Below the pieces are notes generated by a model. The model was given only the letters and a program-made list of their open reading frames with translations. It made no database searches and had not been told where the DNA came from. This document shows, piece by piece, positions 11,529-25,511 of a stretch of 64,000 nt of DNA. The stretch is taken from positions 9,703,001-9,767,000 of the forward strand of contig CM032229.1 of assembly GCA_019009955.1 (NCBI GenBank), written 5' to 3'. Numbering within the stretch: the stretch's first letter is position 1; every line of letters starts with the position of its first letter. The stretch is from Riptortus pedestris. Its lineage: Eukaryota; Arthropoda; Insecta; Hemiptera; Alydidae. The position numbers and the translations under genes were made by a program.

Positions 11529-13026
11529 TTTGCATAGCATAATATGATACCTCAAAGACTTATTGGTTTTCTATAAAATATTTACTAATATCAATTCAAT
11601 TTTTTACATACTTTTGAATAACCTTTCTACCTATATAATACATTCGTTATAAGTTATCTCAAATTCCATTAATACATTTTATAAAATCTATCAATTTTAA
11701 TAATTATATACAATAAATTAATTTCGTTAACAATCTTAATACCACTCTAAATATATAACATACATTTTTTAATTTATTTATTATTGAAGTATGACAAGTT
11801 TCATGAATGATGAGAAATTTTTCTCACCTTAATTAGACAATGTGCCTGATATAAATTATTTTAGACCCACTTTTATGACGAATATTTTGTATTTTTATTT
11901 AATAATTGAACAATTTTGGTGGTGTTCATCTTGTGTATAAAATCATCCTTCAGATGAGAAGTTCATTAATTTATCGTTAAACAAAGAATATTTTTTAACA
12001 GATTTAACACATTCGGGCAGATTGTTAATGAGTTTTAACTCCTTTAAATAATTATGTTTATGGTTGCGGTTTGAAGCATATCATTTTATGATTATGTGTT
12101 GTACTATATTTGTACAACCAGTTTATGTTTTGTTTCACAAACAATATTGTTTGATATATATATCTTGAAGGGAAAATCGGTTGTAGAATTCATTTTCATT
12201 CTATTTTTCTTTCTATTTGGACAGCTTTTGCGATTTGCTTCTACTATAAACTTCCACTCCATGCCAATTCTGACCACTAAAGAACTCACTCAACCTTTTT
12301 TCGTCAAAAGCCCAAATATGAGGCCTGGTTTCAATAGCTGTCAAAAGCTGTGGCCACGAACAAACGAACATATCTGCCTCTTTCTTTACTAAACCTGCCT
12401 TTCACTCTTCCATTCCACACATCAAAACATATGTATTTACGTGAATTGCTCTAGACAGCTAAATTTTGTTACCCGATGCAATATTGAACATTGAAAGAGT
12501 ACCTAATTGTCTATAGTAATAGGGAAGTAACCTCTACAAAATTGTAATTTTTGCATGTATATTGATTTTTTTTTTCTCGAAAAGCCACAATACTTTTACG
12601 CTAATATATTAATAATTTTTGGCTGTGGTGCCTGTTTGTTTGTTAAATTTTCATGATTGAGCGACTTAACTGTTGGGCATTACCAGTAATCCAAGGTAAA
12701 ACTTTAGGCTATACTAATATTCTGAAAGAGGCATAGGACCGGGATTTATAAAGGAGGTCTGAAACGAAAAGAAAAAAAAAACGACATTTCGTTTCCTGCC
12801 GGTTTTTCGGCCAATGTGTACAAAATCAACACACTTTTATAAATATCGTTGTTGATGATCGCCATTTAAACTATCCTAGTCTGATGTGGTTGTCGGTCGC
12901 GTTGGTTCAAATGAAACTAAATCAGCTAGCCAAATTTTCGGTAAAATTTATTATCATTGCATGCAATATTACACACATATTAATGACAAAAAGGGGTTCA
13001 TTCATTTGATACTGGATTTTTTTTAA
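11529..13026. other. A/T-rich stretch, no gene recognised
   Basis: Very A/T-rich to about 12100. Overlapping frames on both strands at 12096-12392 have no recognisable domain. From 12600 to 12950 the DNA is more mixed but shows none of the families defined here. Confidence 0.4.
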
Positions 13027-13082
13027 TCTCTCTCTCCCTCTTTCTGTCTGTCTGTCTGTCTGTCTCTCTCTGTCTCTCTCTG

Positions 13083-13162
<80 letters not shown>

Positions 13163-13168
13163 CATACA
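13027..13168. repeat. Compound microsatellite (TC)n-(TCTG)n-(TA)n
   Basis: A pyrimidine tract of TC and TCTG units (about 13027-13095) runs directly into a pure (TA)n of about 60 bp, then 'catacatac'. It is not inside a recognisable H copy. The minus-strand ORF across it (IYIYIY...RERE) is translated microsatellite. Confidence 0.95.
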
Positions 13169-13699
13169 GTACAAAAGTTTTGCATGAAATTTCTTACAAA
13201 CACTGTTGTACATGTTTGAATATTATCCATTTTCATTTTCGGCTGGTGGTGTAGGTAATCAATCAGGTTATTTAGAACACAGTTTTGTGGCTCCTCAAAT
13301 CTATTTTTAAAAACGTAAAGTGCTTTCAGGAGTTTAAATTTCCATTATCAGAGCTACAAACAATAAAGAATAATAGCTAAGGATTTTATGCTAACATTTG
13401 TTTTTTAAATGTCCGTAACTGGTCATTCATAAAAACACAATCAGTACAACTACCAAAACTAGAGGAATAAAATGTTCCAACAAAAACATAATTAGGATTG
13501 AAATAGAATAACATTTTTTTTTTTTTACATATTACTTTACACATTAAAATTAAAAATGCATAAATTTTACCGTCGCAGCATAGGATGTGCCTATTGAGAT
13601 GTTATTGGGGCGAACCCTGTGAATAGTCAAAGGCTGAAGGGGATCCTTTAGCTGCCAAGGAAATGTGCGCTCCTTATAGAAGTATGTGCGAGTTTGTAT

Positions 13700-13701
<2 letters not shown>

Positions 13702-13794
<93 letters not shown>
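13702..13794. repeat. Compound microsatellite (TA)n-(TG)n
   Basis: About 44 bp of TA followed without a break by about 48 bp of TG. Flanking DNA is not recognisably H-family. Confidence 0.95.
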
Positions 13795-13797
<3 letters not shown>

Positions 13798-14134
13798 GTG
13801 CAAATTTAAAATGATCTCATTTTCCCCCCTAGCTACTATGTTCACATTATTCTTGTACTTTATGCATGGAAATGTTTCTAGCGAAAGTCGGCATATTATT
13901 ATATTGAAATTGAGGTCGCGAAGTTCACGCGTGGGATCGTGATTTAATCGTTGGACAGTATGAGACCAGGTGCATATGATATATATTTGTGCATGCGGTG
14001 CATATTAAATGCTAATTCTGTGTGTGCAAGGTGGAAAAATGTGTGAGGATGTTACTGTAGACGGTGCAATATGAAGGATGCTCGTCCCAGTTAGCCAGCA
14101 AAATATAGGTTGGTATATAGACACTACTCCATAA

Positions 14135-14350
14135 TATACCCACTACCCCTTCATTACTCCATCCGGTCTCCTTCGTGTTCTATGTAATGTCAACCTCAAG
14201 TATGTTGATATATGTGTCGCCAACATACAACCACAAAACTTACCCTATTCAGTTTCTGACCAACACGACCTCATAAAACATTTCCTCGAATGCCCGTCGA
14301 TCCATAAAAGTAGATTAAGAAATCCGATTTGGGCACCGAAGTTCCTTCTT
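14135..14350 (+). pseudogene. LINE ORF2 C-terminal remnant
   Basis: An open frame without an ATG, from the stop at 14132 to a TGA at 14501. Its first ~70 codons read 'LLRVLCNVNLKYVDICVAN', then 'QHDLIKHFLECPSIHKSRLR'. The motif H-F-L-E-C-P ... R is the end of the C-terminal zinc-knuckle region of many LINE ORF2 proteins, although the first Cys pair is poorly kept. The following codons are A-rich filler. It is not related closely enough to the 5667 or 34331 remnants to say that it is the same family. Confidence 0.4.
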
Positions 14351-14899
14351 GTCCTCCAAATTAATTATTTTTATTTATTTAATTTAAATGAGTTCCGCAA
14401 CGCAGGCAATTTACTCATTATTAAAGTGTCATTAAAAAGTGAAATGCAAAAAAAAAGACAAACAACAACAACAAACGGAAAAAGAGTGAACTTTGGCAAA
14501 TGATGTTTGAAGCATATAAGGTGATATGAAGCAAACGATATGGAAACATCATGGCAATGAACGTTATATATAAATGAAAATGTAACTATAGAAAGGGGGG
14601 GGGAAGAAAAATTAAATAAATAAAAAAAATAAGGAAAAGGGATAACCAAAAAATAAATAATAAAAAAATAAAAAACAAAATAAGTAAATAGAAAATAAAT
14701 AATATTAAAGTTTATACACCCTGCTAATATAGGAAATAAGTGAAATAATTAATTAAATAATCAAAATATTTTAATTTAAAATTAATTTATTTAAAAGAAA
14801 CGTACGATATCTCTGGTATTCGAATGCATCGGATCGAAAAATTTAGTAGGGCAAAATTTATAGTTCATTTCAGGATAAACGAAAAAGTCCCTTTATACA

Positions 14900-15845
14900 T
14901 TTTATCAGCTGATCCTTACAGGAAATCAACCATTGAGGTAGTGCTCATGAAGCGGTTTTCGAAAATTTCCTCAGATGTCCTTCGATCCTACTTAGGAGAT
15001 GAAGAAAATAAAGTACTTTCTAAATTATAAATATATAAACTTGCCTTTTACCCCTTCTAGCAGTCGCAATTTTGGTTTGATTCACCTAACTCAATAAATA
15101 AGCGTTTCATGCAAAACCGAAGGTCAAGTGCGTAAATTGCTAAAATCCGACCAGTGGGAGGGGGGAGGGAGCTACTTTGAATATTCGAAATATCTCTGTT
15201 AATTGAAAAATTCATTTATTCTCTATCTTGAATGTTAGTCGAGATATATTCATTTTTTAGAGTTCAGTCTTTATCGAACTCAACTCCTACTCATGTCACA
15301 TAATCAATTCTCAGATATATAATAAACCACTTTATTCCAAGGTTAAATGCCAAATATTGTTTTCGAGAGACTTTTATTATTCGAGATTCAAGCTAATTCC
15401 TGATGTGATGACGCCGTCAAACATGATTTTACGTTCTTGTCTCGAAAATGTCTATTTGATCTATATCATAATCGATATTTAGTCAACTGTAAATATGATA
15501 TTTGTTAGTGGCAAGAATCTGGCCTGGAATAGTGGGGTTTAGAGGGGGGAGGGGGTTGGAAGGTTCAAAATATCACAGGTAAAATTAGTCGGATTGTAAA
15601 TTGCTATAGAACCAATCTTGTTAAACTGCTGAAATTCGGCAATTGTTATTCTATGCATTTTTACGTAAATCAAGTATTAAACGAGTTACTTGTCCATTCT
15701 TGATTTCAGCCTTCAGCAACCCCATACTCTCTCCTTTCTACTCATTGGTTTTTTACATATAAAAAAGAGAATTGTGGTGATACGATATATCAAGAGTGTT
15801 ATACCAGCACCTGCTTAGTTTCCGCAGCCCCCTTAGTCAATGATG
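14900..15845 (-). mobile_element. Long-form H-family element
   Basis: A minus-strand copy of about 945 bp. The 3' end is at the left ('cagctgatcc..ggaaatcaaccattgagg') and the 5' end at the right ('gcttagtttccgcagccc'). It carries the module pair 'gaccagtgggaggggg..gaaatatctctg' twice (around 15155-15190 and 15530-15570), separated by a block with 'tgatgtgatgacgccgtcaa' that short copies lack. The (TA)n core is nearly gone. Compare 45018-45961. Confidence 0.7.
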
Positions 15846-17743
15846 AGTGACATCAATAAGAGAAGTACTGTTCAGTTTAAAAATTGAAGCAGTAATAAAA
15901 GTGTACCATCTCCATCTGATATCAACTAGGCCAACCAAGGATGCCCCCTGACGAGTGCTGAGCCCTATAGCCTACTTGTGTAAACACTACCTGAGAGGAC
16001 ATCCATGGGTTCAAAGTGCAAGAGATAAAGAAGACAGGCTGAAACAGTAGAGTGAATAGGACAGCAGAGGAGAGAGTTGAGCCTCTCGTGAGTGGAGTTT
16101 TAGTTTCTTTCTCACACCCCTTTTAACAACATGAGTGAGTAAAGGAAGGAGCATCCAGGGGGAGACCAGGATGGAGGGAGAACACCAGTGCAGCTTCGAG
16201 AACATCATCACAATTTCATCAGCATCCCTTGAAGTAATCATTAATCTACTAACACGCTAATACATATCTGCCCTGCAATAGTCCATACCCCAATATCATG
16301 TAATTATCCAATATAATATTAATAGTAATAACCGTCTTATACATCAACATGGTCCTCCGGTATTAAATCATATGCAACTTCCATGAACCAGCACCTCTCT
16401 TAAAGTATTGCAAACCTTTAGCGGGTTAGGCCGAAGGGCTTGTAAATACAAGTACACAACTACACATTACAACAATTCCAAATATAAAATTTTAATATTC
16501 TAAGGCTAGCAGTTGCTGAGCTATCCAATATATTGTACTTATGCATAGAACAGCAAGCTGATACGAAATCAAATTGTTCTATAGGAAGGTTAAAACTGAT
16601 AATTCCGTTGAATTCGAGATTACAATATTACATTTACTTCGTACAAAGAAGTAAGAAATGATATTCATACAAATTTATATATTTAATCATAATAATAATA
16701 CAAAATACCTTCCTTAATATATGCATGATAAAAAATGTCATATTATTGATAAAATTAACTTTTAATTTTAAGTCCTAAAACGAATTATGTTATAAAATAA
16801 ATAATATTAAATAAAAAGTTATTTTATTGATTTCCCTCTGCGTTAAGTCAAATATTTATGGAGTTATTAAAATTTTTGTATTTTCAGCTCTCAGAGTACA
16901 TCCCTGCTCTAGACTTAAGACATTCCTATCGGACCTCAATCAGTGCTTACATAATACTTTTACATACATTTTTTAGCCTTTATCTCAGTTAATATTTCTT
17001 ATGGAAAATAATGGAATGTTTTTTTAGGATTTTTTATATTCACATATATACAAATATTCTCTGATATAAATTAAATATTATAGTTTGGTGGTAGTTAATC
17101 CGTGGTTTTGATTGTTCCGATAAGATGGCTACATCTGAACACAAGTTGATATTAAAAGTGGCAGATCGATGACAGCAATATAAGCAGCAAATCTCAGCTG
17201 ACTATTTATATCTGCCTCTGGCAATATTTGCCTTCCCAAATACTTGCCTCCAAACATATAGCCTGGATCCTGACGTATACAGACATGATCTATCCTTTCC
17301 AAGCACTCTTTATACACCTTACGAATATATATAGGGCTCGTTTTATTTATAAATAAACATTAATATATTCGCAGTGTCAATGATATATTGCCGTAGAGAT
17401 GTGTTTTAATCTCCTTCCAGTTTCAATACAAATGTCACCCTTGTAGACGAGGTGACCTACGATAAACATTCATTACTTGTTTTGAATGGAGAAATGCCTT
17501 TTCATTCAAAATGTTTATTATAGAAATGGGAGAAATCGCATAAAAGAGGCAACTACTACTATATGTAGTGAATCATAGGAAAACTGATTATCGAAAAGCT
17601 ACATTTTCCCTTACATCCCAACTTCTAAAGCGTTTTCAAATTCATAAGATTAACTAAATGCACTAAATTAATAGGTTTTTCAAAACAAGAACAACAAATT
17701 TACTATAGTTTGCATATTAGTTTTTACTGTTGACTAATAGCAC

Positions 17744-17745
<2 letters not shown>
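15846..17745. other. Unexplained stretch
   Basis: 15850-16250 is mixed in composition and not recognised. 16260-17100 is A/T-rich. A 62-codon minus-strand frame at 17129-17317 ('RIDHVCIRQDPGYMFGGKYLGRQ') has balanced composition and could be a coding remnant or exon, but no family is recognised. Confidence 0.35.
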
Positions 17746-17803
<58 letters not shown>

Positions 17804-17804
17804 T
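17746..17804. repeat. (TA)n microsatellite
   Basis: About 55 bp of TA outside a recognisable H copy, followed by 'atatattcatattcgg'. Confidence 0.9.
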
Positions 17805-18664
17805 TCATATTCGGAATTGCCGTAATTTGTGATAACACCCTCTCCAAATATCATAATTTCTAGATCAGGCTGCTCTTTTACTAATGGTAGAATATTTTTA
17901 TATGTAACAAAAAAGTTTTACCAGAAAAAGGTATGCTTTTATTAAAAAAAATAGAAGAAACCAGTTTTTTATGGCTGGCTTACATACTCTGTTTATAAGA
18001 TAACCACCGATGGGAAAGAAGAAAAGACCGTAAGCCGATAATCATAAACAGGTAATTTTAGGATTGTGGTATTTGAATCCAGGAATTAGTTCTGGAATAG
18101 ATGGTAATATCTGGGAATGCTCTTAGCTCTGGGTAATATTGTCCCTCTTTTTCATTTCCTGCAATTGGAGAGGAAATCTTTCACTTTGTAATCTTTCAGC
18201 ATTGTCATTTCCTGATGGAGTCTTTTTAAAGAGAGGACCATGCTTTCTTTTTGTTGACAAAATTTTAAAAAAACCTCCGAATATTGGTGAAAGTCCCGAA
18301 ATATATCGGTCAGTGGGCTTCAGAGAATAATGTTTTCACTAGAATATTTATAAATGACTTTATTCTCTTAATTATTAAAGAAACTTTTCCTTCATTTTTG
18401 AAACAATACTTTAAAGTACATGCCATCTGCATTGTAGTTATAGATAAAATATCACGTAGTTTCTTTCTTCCTGCTGGTCATTAGCTTACTCCCCGTGCAA
18501 TTTGCCCTGGGAATAATTTTCAGTGTTCTGTTCCTGTTTTCCATTCAGAGTATACCTCTAACCTGGGAATTTATTTAAATTTTCTGTACTCCATCATTTG
18601 GGTATTTCAAACATTTCAATATTTACACATAATCATCTGTATAAAATAATTACATTTTAAATAT
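17805..18664. other. No gene seen
   Basis: Mixed A/T-rich DNA. Two overlapping short frames at 18139-18484 have no domain. Nothing else recognised. Confidence 0.4.
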
Positions 18665-18850
18665 TATTAATATTGATTAACACCCACTCTTTGCTATTAT
18701 GGTAAATTGGGAATGGTTATCTACAGGTTACCACCCTTTTCTAGCCAGGGTGGGACTAAGGTTATTATTTAATGAGTCCGTCACTACATGAATTCCTATT
18801 TGCCCAAGAGGGAATTGAACTTACCACTCCAGGTTTACCGTGTGGCGCTA
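18665..18850 (-). mobile_element. SINE family S
   Basis: Minus-strand copy. 'aaattgggaatggttatctacaggttaccaccctttt', 'agccagggtgggactaagg' and 'gggaattgaacttaccactc' (a B-box-like GTTCAATTCCC on the other strand) are present. Its head end is cut short at 'gtgtggcgctaat', immediately before the next copy. Confidence 0.75.
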
Positions 18851-18865
18851 ATAAAAATATATAAA

Positions 18866-19070
18866 TTATTTATTAACGTCCACATTGAGGTACAAAGGCT
18901 AATTGGGATGGGTTATCTACAGGTTACCAACATTTTCTAGCCAGGGTGGCACTCTGAATTCCGTCACTAAATAAATTCCTTTGTCCAGGCGGGAATGGAA
19001 CTCGCCACTCAAGGTTTACCATGTGAGATTAAAGGCAACGCTTTAACTCACATTGCTAACTTGAGACTCA
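18866..19070 (-). mobile_element. SINE family S, near complete
   Basis: A second minus-strand copy lying head-to-tail with the previous one, 15 bp apart. It has the whole unit, from 'tattaacgtccacattg' (tail side) through 'ggttatctacaggttacc' and 'gggaatggaactcgcc' to the head 'ctttaactcacattgctaac'. The tandem arrangement suggests one inserted into the A/T-rich tail of the other. Confidence 0.8.
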
Positions 19071-19171
19071 AATAACATGTCTGTTCAGTCTCATTGTCAC
19101 ATTTTCATGTATTTCGGTTTGTTAGTTTAAATTTGTACAAGTAGCTTCTAGAAGGGCCTCGTTCTGATATA

Positions 19172-20090
19172 CGTGGTACGTTCGGAAAGTAAGTTCCGTT
19201 GTGAAATAAAAATATAAGGAGTACAGATACACCAAAGAAATTTATTTTTAAAGCAATCTAAAACTCTTATACTATTTTTCGACATAACTCCCGTGATTTT
19301 CCAGGCATTTGTCATAGCGTGGTACAAACTTGAGTATACCGACCTCCTAGAATGTTACCGTCTGTATAGTTGTTTGACTTTTGCCTGAGACGTAGTTAGC
19401 CTCCATTCCATTAATTGACGTTTGGTTTCAGGGTTATCATTAGCAACCTAAGTTTCGTCTTCGTGACTATCTGCGATAATGTATCACCATGCTCATCATA
19501 ACGAGTCGAGAAATCAAGTGCACTGCTCATTAGGCGGTTTTTGTGCGGTTCAGAAAGTATTTTAGGCACCCAATGTGCGCAAAGTTTACAAAAATCCAGT
19601 ATTTCAGCTACGATCTCGTAAGTTAATGTCCGCGAAACTTGTGGGGATGGAAAACACTAATCCTAATCGTAAACTTAAGGTTTTCTTTAACCTTCTCATC
19701 AACTGCATGAATCAGTTCATCCTTCTCTATATCCACGTAGTTCCTCATCATGGACTGTATATCGCTCCTCTTTGAACTGTCGAATCCATCTTCTCCCCAT
19801 TGAATCACTTATCACATTTTTTTACATAAAACTCACAGATTTGTCGGCAAACGTCCATTGCTTTAGCGTTTTTTGCTTTAAGAAAACGAATCACCGATCG
19901 AATTTGAACAATCGGAGGGATTGTTGGGAACGCAGCCATTACAATCAAGTACTACGAAGTGCACGACAACAATAGCGAGTTCAAAATTGCGCCATTTCCT
20001 TCCGTTTAACAAAGAGTAACAGCCGAGCATGCTCAGAACTACGATCGCAGCGCTACCGCGAAGAATAATGGAAACGGATTTAATTTAGAA
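19172..20090 (-). mobile_element. Deleted mariner-like (Tc1/mariner) transposon
   Basis: The left end 'tacgtggtacgttcggaaagt' has the look of a mariner terminus beginning at a TA dinucleotide. The interior is a broken minus-strand transposase (19272-19939). At about 920 bp it is shorter than an intact ~1.3-kb mariner because the middle and end of the catalytic domain are deleted. The right end ('aatggaaacggattt') is too worn to align confidently with the left TIR, so the right limit is approximate. Confidence 0.75.
19272..19939 (-). pseudogene. Mariner transposase, broken
   Basis: The start ATG is at 19939. The first ~40 codons, with 'IRSVIRFLKAKNA' and 'DVCRQICEFY', are the first helix-turn-helix of mariner transposases (HTH_48 type). 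After a stop and frame changes, 'HAVDEKVKENLKFTI' from the second DNA-binding part is found at 19623-19808. Around 19400-19560 are pieces of the region following the first catalytic Asp. The extreme C-terminus, 'VPRYDKCLENHGSYVEK' plus stop, is intact at 19272-19330. The segment holding the later catalytic acidic residues is missing. The gene is certainly inactive. Confidence 0.8.
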
Positions 20091-21750
20091 TTATCAAGTG
20101 TTATTTTTTGTCTCTGGTATATATTTGGCGTGTACGTAAGCAATTGGCGTCCTTTAGTTGTGTTCATCTATCATTCGTCCAATTTTTTATAAGATTCGTG
20201 TCTCAAAAGTGTTTTAATGGTCTGTTTATAAATTTATATACGTCTGTCAAGTTGGTCGGAAGGCCATAAAGAAACAGTTACTTGTTTTATCTACCAGAAT
20301 TGTATATACCGTTATAATGTATGATTAATCAATCAAAAGGTCAACGTTAATAGCGATATTGAAAAAAAAAGATTGGAAGATAAATATTGGCAGATGCTTA
20401 AGCAGTTATCTTTGAGCATATATAAATTTGATCCAACCTCATTTTCATCAGTCTCATAAAATGACAAGACATATAAAAAATATTATTTACTGAGGTGTTA
20501 AACAGATGTTTCTGGATTACCATAGAGGAATGCCGAGGGCGTTGTACAAGGAGATAAAACAATGAGCACCCATTTGCAAGTCACTTTATGAATGTTACAT
20601 TCATGAACTATAGTACAGAAAGGGCGTCTTAAACTACGTACTTATGAATGCATCGCACATTCTTCTAGCCTTGCTCCTTCTCTCTGCAGCTAGGGCTATT
20701 GTAAAAAATAAACTTTTCCCCAGGAATTGTTTATAAACTAAGTATTACTCCTGAGAGAGAAAGAGAGTGGGAAAAGCAAGGGGAGAGAGAGATGGTGTCT
20801 TTGGAGAAAAGCACGGTGGACTTTTAGTATACGTCAGACAAAAGTTGGCGTATGATTTATGTATGTAAGAAGAGAGAAATGTCTCTCCATTTTAGCAGGA
20901 ATTCTCCACCGTTGAGGCTATATGAATATTTTATCGCTTGGTGTCATGTTGGGCATCCCGTTACACTCTGCACGACCCTTTATCGACTCTACAAATTACG
21001 TCTGTTGGAGTTTGTTTCAAGTTGGAAATTTCCCGTCTCCGACAAAGGTCGGATCTTGTTTCCTCCCGAGACTAAGCTCGTCTCTGACAGTAATAATTAA
21101 TAACACAATTATAGAATAAGGTCTCATTTCACATTCTTGAATGTCACCAATTAACAAGACTTCCCGAGTTCTAGAATAGTACAAATATAATTCCATTAGA
21201 GCAAATTATTATTGCCTGTTCTCCACTTAACGGCAACCCTGTGTCGCAACCACCTTAAATTCAAGCTGTAGAGATTTCCGATTCTCTTACTGAAATGACC
21301 ATGGGAGAAGTTAATTAATACAAATTAATATATTGATAATAATTTAGAAATAAATGAAGAAAATCGCTTTTTTATTAAATGAACTGACGTGACTAACAAT
21401 CCTAACAATTCTTCTTCTACAAGGTATGTATGTACAACTAGGCCCCGAACGTATTCAAATTCATAAAATAAAAAAGTACTTTTTAAGTCGAAGATACGCA
21501 AATAAAATCGTGGTCCTCTGGCCACCCCTAAGTCCCTGTACGCGTCTGTACACGGAAGGACCTTGCATGGCGAAGACATTACCAAGTAAAAACCTTTTCA
21601 AGAGTTCTAGGGATTTTATTTAATCAATATTTTGCTATTAGATACATTTAAGATTTTGTATTTTACCCTATTCTAACATTCCTCCTGAGTTTGATTAAAG
21701 ACATTAACAAACTAACTTTACTATCTTGATAAACTTAGTAGAGTAATACA
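20091..21750. other. Unexplained stretch
   Basis: No copy of the families defined here. 20850-21110 is moderately GC-rich with overlapping frames that match nothing recognised. 21420-21600 contains 'gtggtcctctggccacccctaag', which is GC-rich for this window and could be the end of a retroposon. Neither was identified. Confidence 0.35.
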
Positions 21751-21934
21751 ATTTATATATATATATATATATATACCTTTATTTGTACATAGATAAATAC
21801 TACAGATCGTGAAAATACAGTACATTTTTTCATTTCAATACTTCAGGTACATATTCAACTTAAAGTTGAGGTGTTTTGAGTTCATTATGATTTTTGTGTG
21901 CTAATTTACTTCAGGTTTAATCCTGGCCAAGTAG

Positions 21935-21984
<50 letters not shown>

Positions 21985-22104
21985 GTTCGTTATGTCCTCT
22001 TTTTCTGATTAGTGGACTTTGTCCATGAAGTACATATTCAGGGTAGAATTACGAACTTGGTGTTTTTATTATTCGAAATGAAAAAGACATTACATTAAGA
22101 TGCA

Positions 22105-22140
<36 letters not shown>
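21751..22140. repeat. Cluster of three (TA)n tracts
   Basis: (TA)n at about 21751-21775, 21941-21979 and 22107-22140, with unrelated A/T-rich DNA between them. Only the last is next to an H-family piece. Confidence 0.85.
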
Positions 22141-22142
<2 letters not shown>

Positions 22143-22164
22143 TTATACAAACACATGCGGATGA

Positions 22165-22284
22165 CCGTAAAAGTTTTCATCGTCTAGGTGGGATCGATGG
22201 GAATTTTGGTAAAATGTTTTTAAAATGATCTATGAGTGTGAGTAACCTCAATAGTTGGAATCCCTTGTAGGAAATCTGCTGAAA
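22165..22284 (+). mobile_element. H-family 3' fragment
   Basis: 'ttttcatcgtctaggtgggatcgatgg', 'gtaacctcaatagttgg' and a worn hairpin ending 'ggaaatctgctga'. The 5' part is missing, though a (TA)n lies just upstream at 22107-22140. Confidence 0.65.
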
Positions 22285-22685
22285 GCAGTTTGCCCAATGC
22301 CGACACATTGCCGAGTTTTGTACAAATCGGTAGCTATAGACTTTCTCCTAATGGCTGATGGGTCTAGCACATTTTCTCGGCGGCTGATGTCTCCATTCGG
22401 CCGTGTCGCTGATGATCACAGACGGAACCGGAGTGAAAGTTAAATGGTTATCGATATCCCCCATAGAAGGAAGAATAATAGGAAATCGATTAGGTACACC
22501 GATATCGAATCGATCAGATTAATCTTACCTTCACTTCTTCATTGAGGGGGAACACACTGCAAGCGAGCTTCAATCATGGTGTGGCGTGACTTATTCATCT
22601 TATATTAACCACTTTTAAAATTGTTTCAATTCGCAGTAAAATGTATGTATTGGGATTCCAATATCTTTCTGTCATTTTGAATTTC

Positions 22686-23630
<945 letters not shown>

Positions 23631-23640
23631 TTAAAAGACG

Positions 23641-23718
23641 AGGCACGGACAAGGGTGGTAACCTGTAGATAACCCGTCCCGATTAGCCTAGTAGCACCTA
23701 GTGAACGTAAATAAAAAC
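23641..23718 (+). mobile_element. SINE family S, 3' fragment
   Basis: 'gggtggtaacctgtagataacc', 'gtcccgattagcctagtag' and 'aacgtaaataaaa' are the tail half of the SINE. The head is missing. Confidence 0.65.
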
Positions 23719-24536
23719 CACCATTGGAATTGGGAAATCTTAATTTCCTCAGCCGCTGTTTCGGACTTTTCTGATGGCGGACTTGTTAAGTACATTTCCA
23801 TAGTAGTTTTACAAAATATTTTTTTTTTTTAAATCAAGTGAAATTTGAAAAATAAAAAACTTTTAATAAAATCTCTTGTATATAAATGCTTTATCCATAT
23901 AGTCCTCAGAGGTGTGGGGGGGGGGCACCTGGAATATATGGCAGTGGAATGGAGTGGTGCATTGATGAACGACCTTAATGCTAGGAAGAGAGAGGAGTAT
24001 AGCAATTGGAGAAGGACAATGATGATAGATGGAATACTGCTAACAGCGAAGTATGGAAGGAACCTCGATAAACCAAAGAGGATCACAACTCGCCTGTAAT
24101 TCCTCATTAGGCTAAGTTATACTCCGAGACTCTAGGGCGCGCTGCTGTATGTCATTTAGATGACGTCTGTTTGCTCATGATGCAAAACTACTACAGACTT
24201 TATAGCGCAGCGTTATTCGTGTTTCATCACTAAAAACATACAATTCTAATGAATTAAGAACTACATTGCACTTTCAAATATCAATCAAACTTAGATTTTA
24301 TTATGCCAGTTTTAAAATGAGCTATGTCTAACCGTGTCAATGGTTTCACGTAACTTGATTATGTTTTAATAGAAATACCCACATGTGTGAGCATCAGGTT
24401 GAAGAGGTCTTCAAGTCGAAGTTGTGAAAAGAGCTTCGTTACAGTTAATGTATCTTTCGTACTCATTTTAGGATATTTTCACAAGTCCAAAATGATATTT
24501 ATCAAGATTTAAAATTACAGACATTGATAAATCTAC
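23719..24536. other. No gene recognised
   Basis: Frames of 84 and 92 codons overlap on opposite strands at 23829-24107 around a GGGGGGG run. Neither shows a domain. The rest is A/T-rich. Confidence 0.4.
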
Positions 24537-24722
24537 TTGAGACACAAAAACGTTTTTTACACATATTGTTCAACATGTAGTGAAAATAGATCAAATTTTA
24601 TAATGAACATAATTTTAAATGGATTTAAATCACCAGAACCCCATCATATATTATTCAATAAATATAATAAAGAACTCATAAAGTTTATCAAAAGTACACA
24701 TATGGAGGAAGCAAAAATACAT
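24537..24722 (+). pseudogene. Possible LINE ORF2 extreme C-terminus
   Basis: A 62-codon frame with 'CSTCSENRSNF' and ending 'YNKELIKFIKSTHM', then Lys/His and a stop. A Cys-pair followed about 40 residues later by 'LxKFIKST' resembles the end of some LINE ORF2 proteins, after the zinc-knuckle. Upstream frame and RT domain are absent. The call rests on pattern alone. Confidence 0.35.
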
Positions 24723-24940
24723 TAGAATACAAAGTTGATGAAGAGGAAAGAGAATTATAATTCAATATATTTGCCTTACATAGACTTACTAATTAAAGAA
24801 GAGAAAAACCGTTGAGTTTAACTCCATTTAATTTGTTGCTTTTTTTATCATTTTATATTTATTAATTTTATTTGTAATTGTCTTTCTTATGTCCTAATTT
24901 TATTGAACTTCATTGGTTTTTTCATTCTAATTTTATTTTA

Positions 24941-25511
24941 TTTTAGCACATTTCCCTTGAGAGAAATCAGCTATTGAGGTTGTACTCATGACGGAATTTT
25001 CGAAATTTTTCTTCAAATGTCCATCGATCCTACCTAGTAGATGACGAAAATGAAGTCCGTTCAAAACTATATATATATATATTTGTCTGTTACCGCGCGC
25101 AATTTTTTTTTATCGTTACCAAACTCGATATTTAGTCGTTTTATGTAAAAAGAAAGATCAAGTTCGTTAATGGCTGAAATCGGACCAGTGGGAGGGATGG
25201 TTTAGAGGGGAGGATTTTCGAAAATTCAAAATATCTCCGTTACTATACGTCGGCTCGAAAAATTGTACTGAATCAATCTTATTACAAATTAAAGTTACTA
25301 TAAATATTGTTATATACATTTATTCTCTATCTTGAATATGAACCGAGTTATTTGCATTTTTATTAAATCTGGGCGGCTAACGGACGGGTGGCTTTCCCGC
25401 CAAAAGCTAGTTCGGCCGTTTCCTTAACTGCTCGACTCTCGTGAAATTTCTCTATTGTAAAACTTCACGTGGGAAATCTGCTTAGTTTACGCAGCCCCTT
25501 GCGTGACGGAC
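24941..25511 (-). mobile_element. H-family element, complete
   Basis: A 571-bp minus-strand copy. Left end TTTTAGCAC and a worn hairpin. A very short (TA)n at about 25069-25082. 'gttaatggctgaaatcggacc', 'gtgggagggatgg' and 'ccgttactatacgtcgg'. 'taacggacgggtggctttcc' and 'caaaagctagttcggccg'. Right end 'gcttagtttacgcagcccc', 'gcgtgacggac' then TTTT. The small core shows how far the length varies between copies. Confidence 0.85.
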
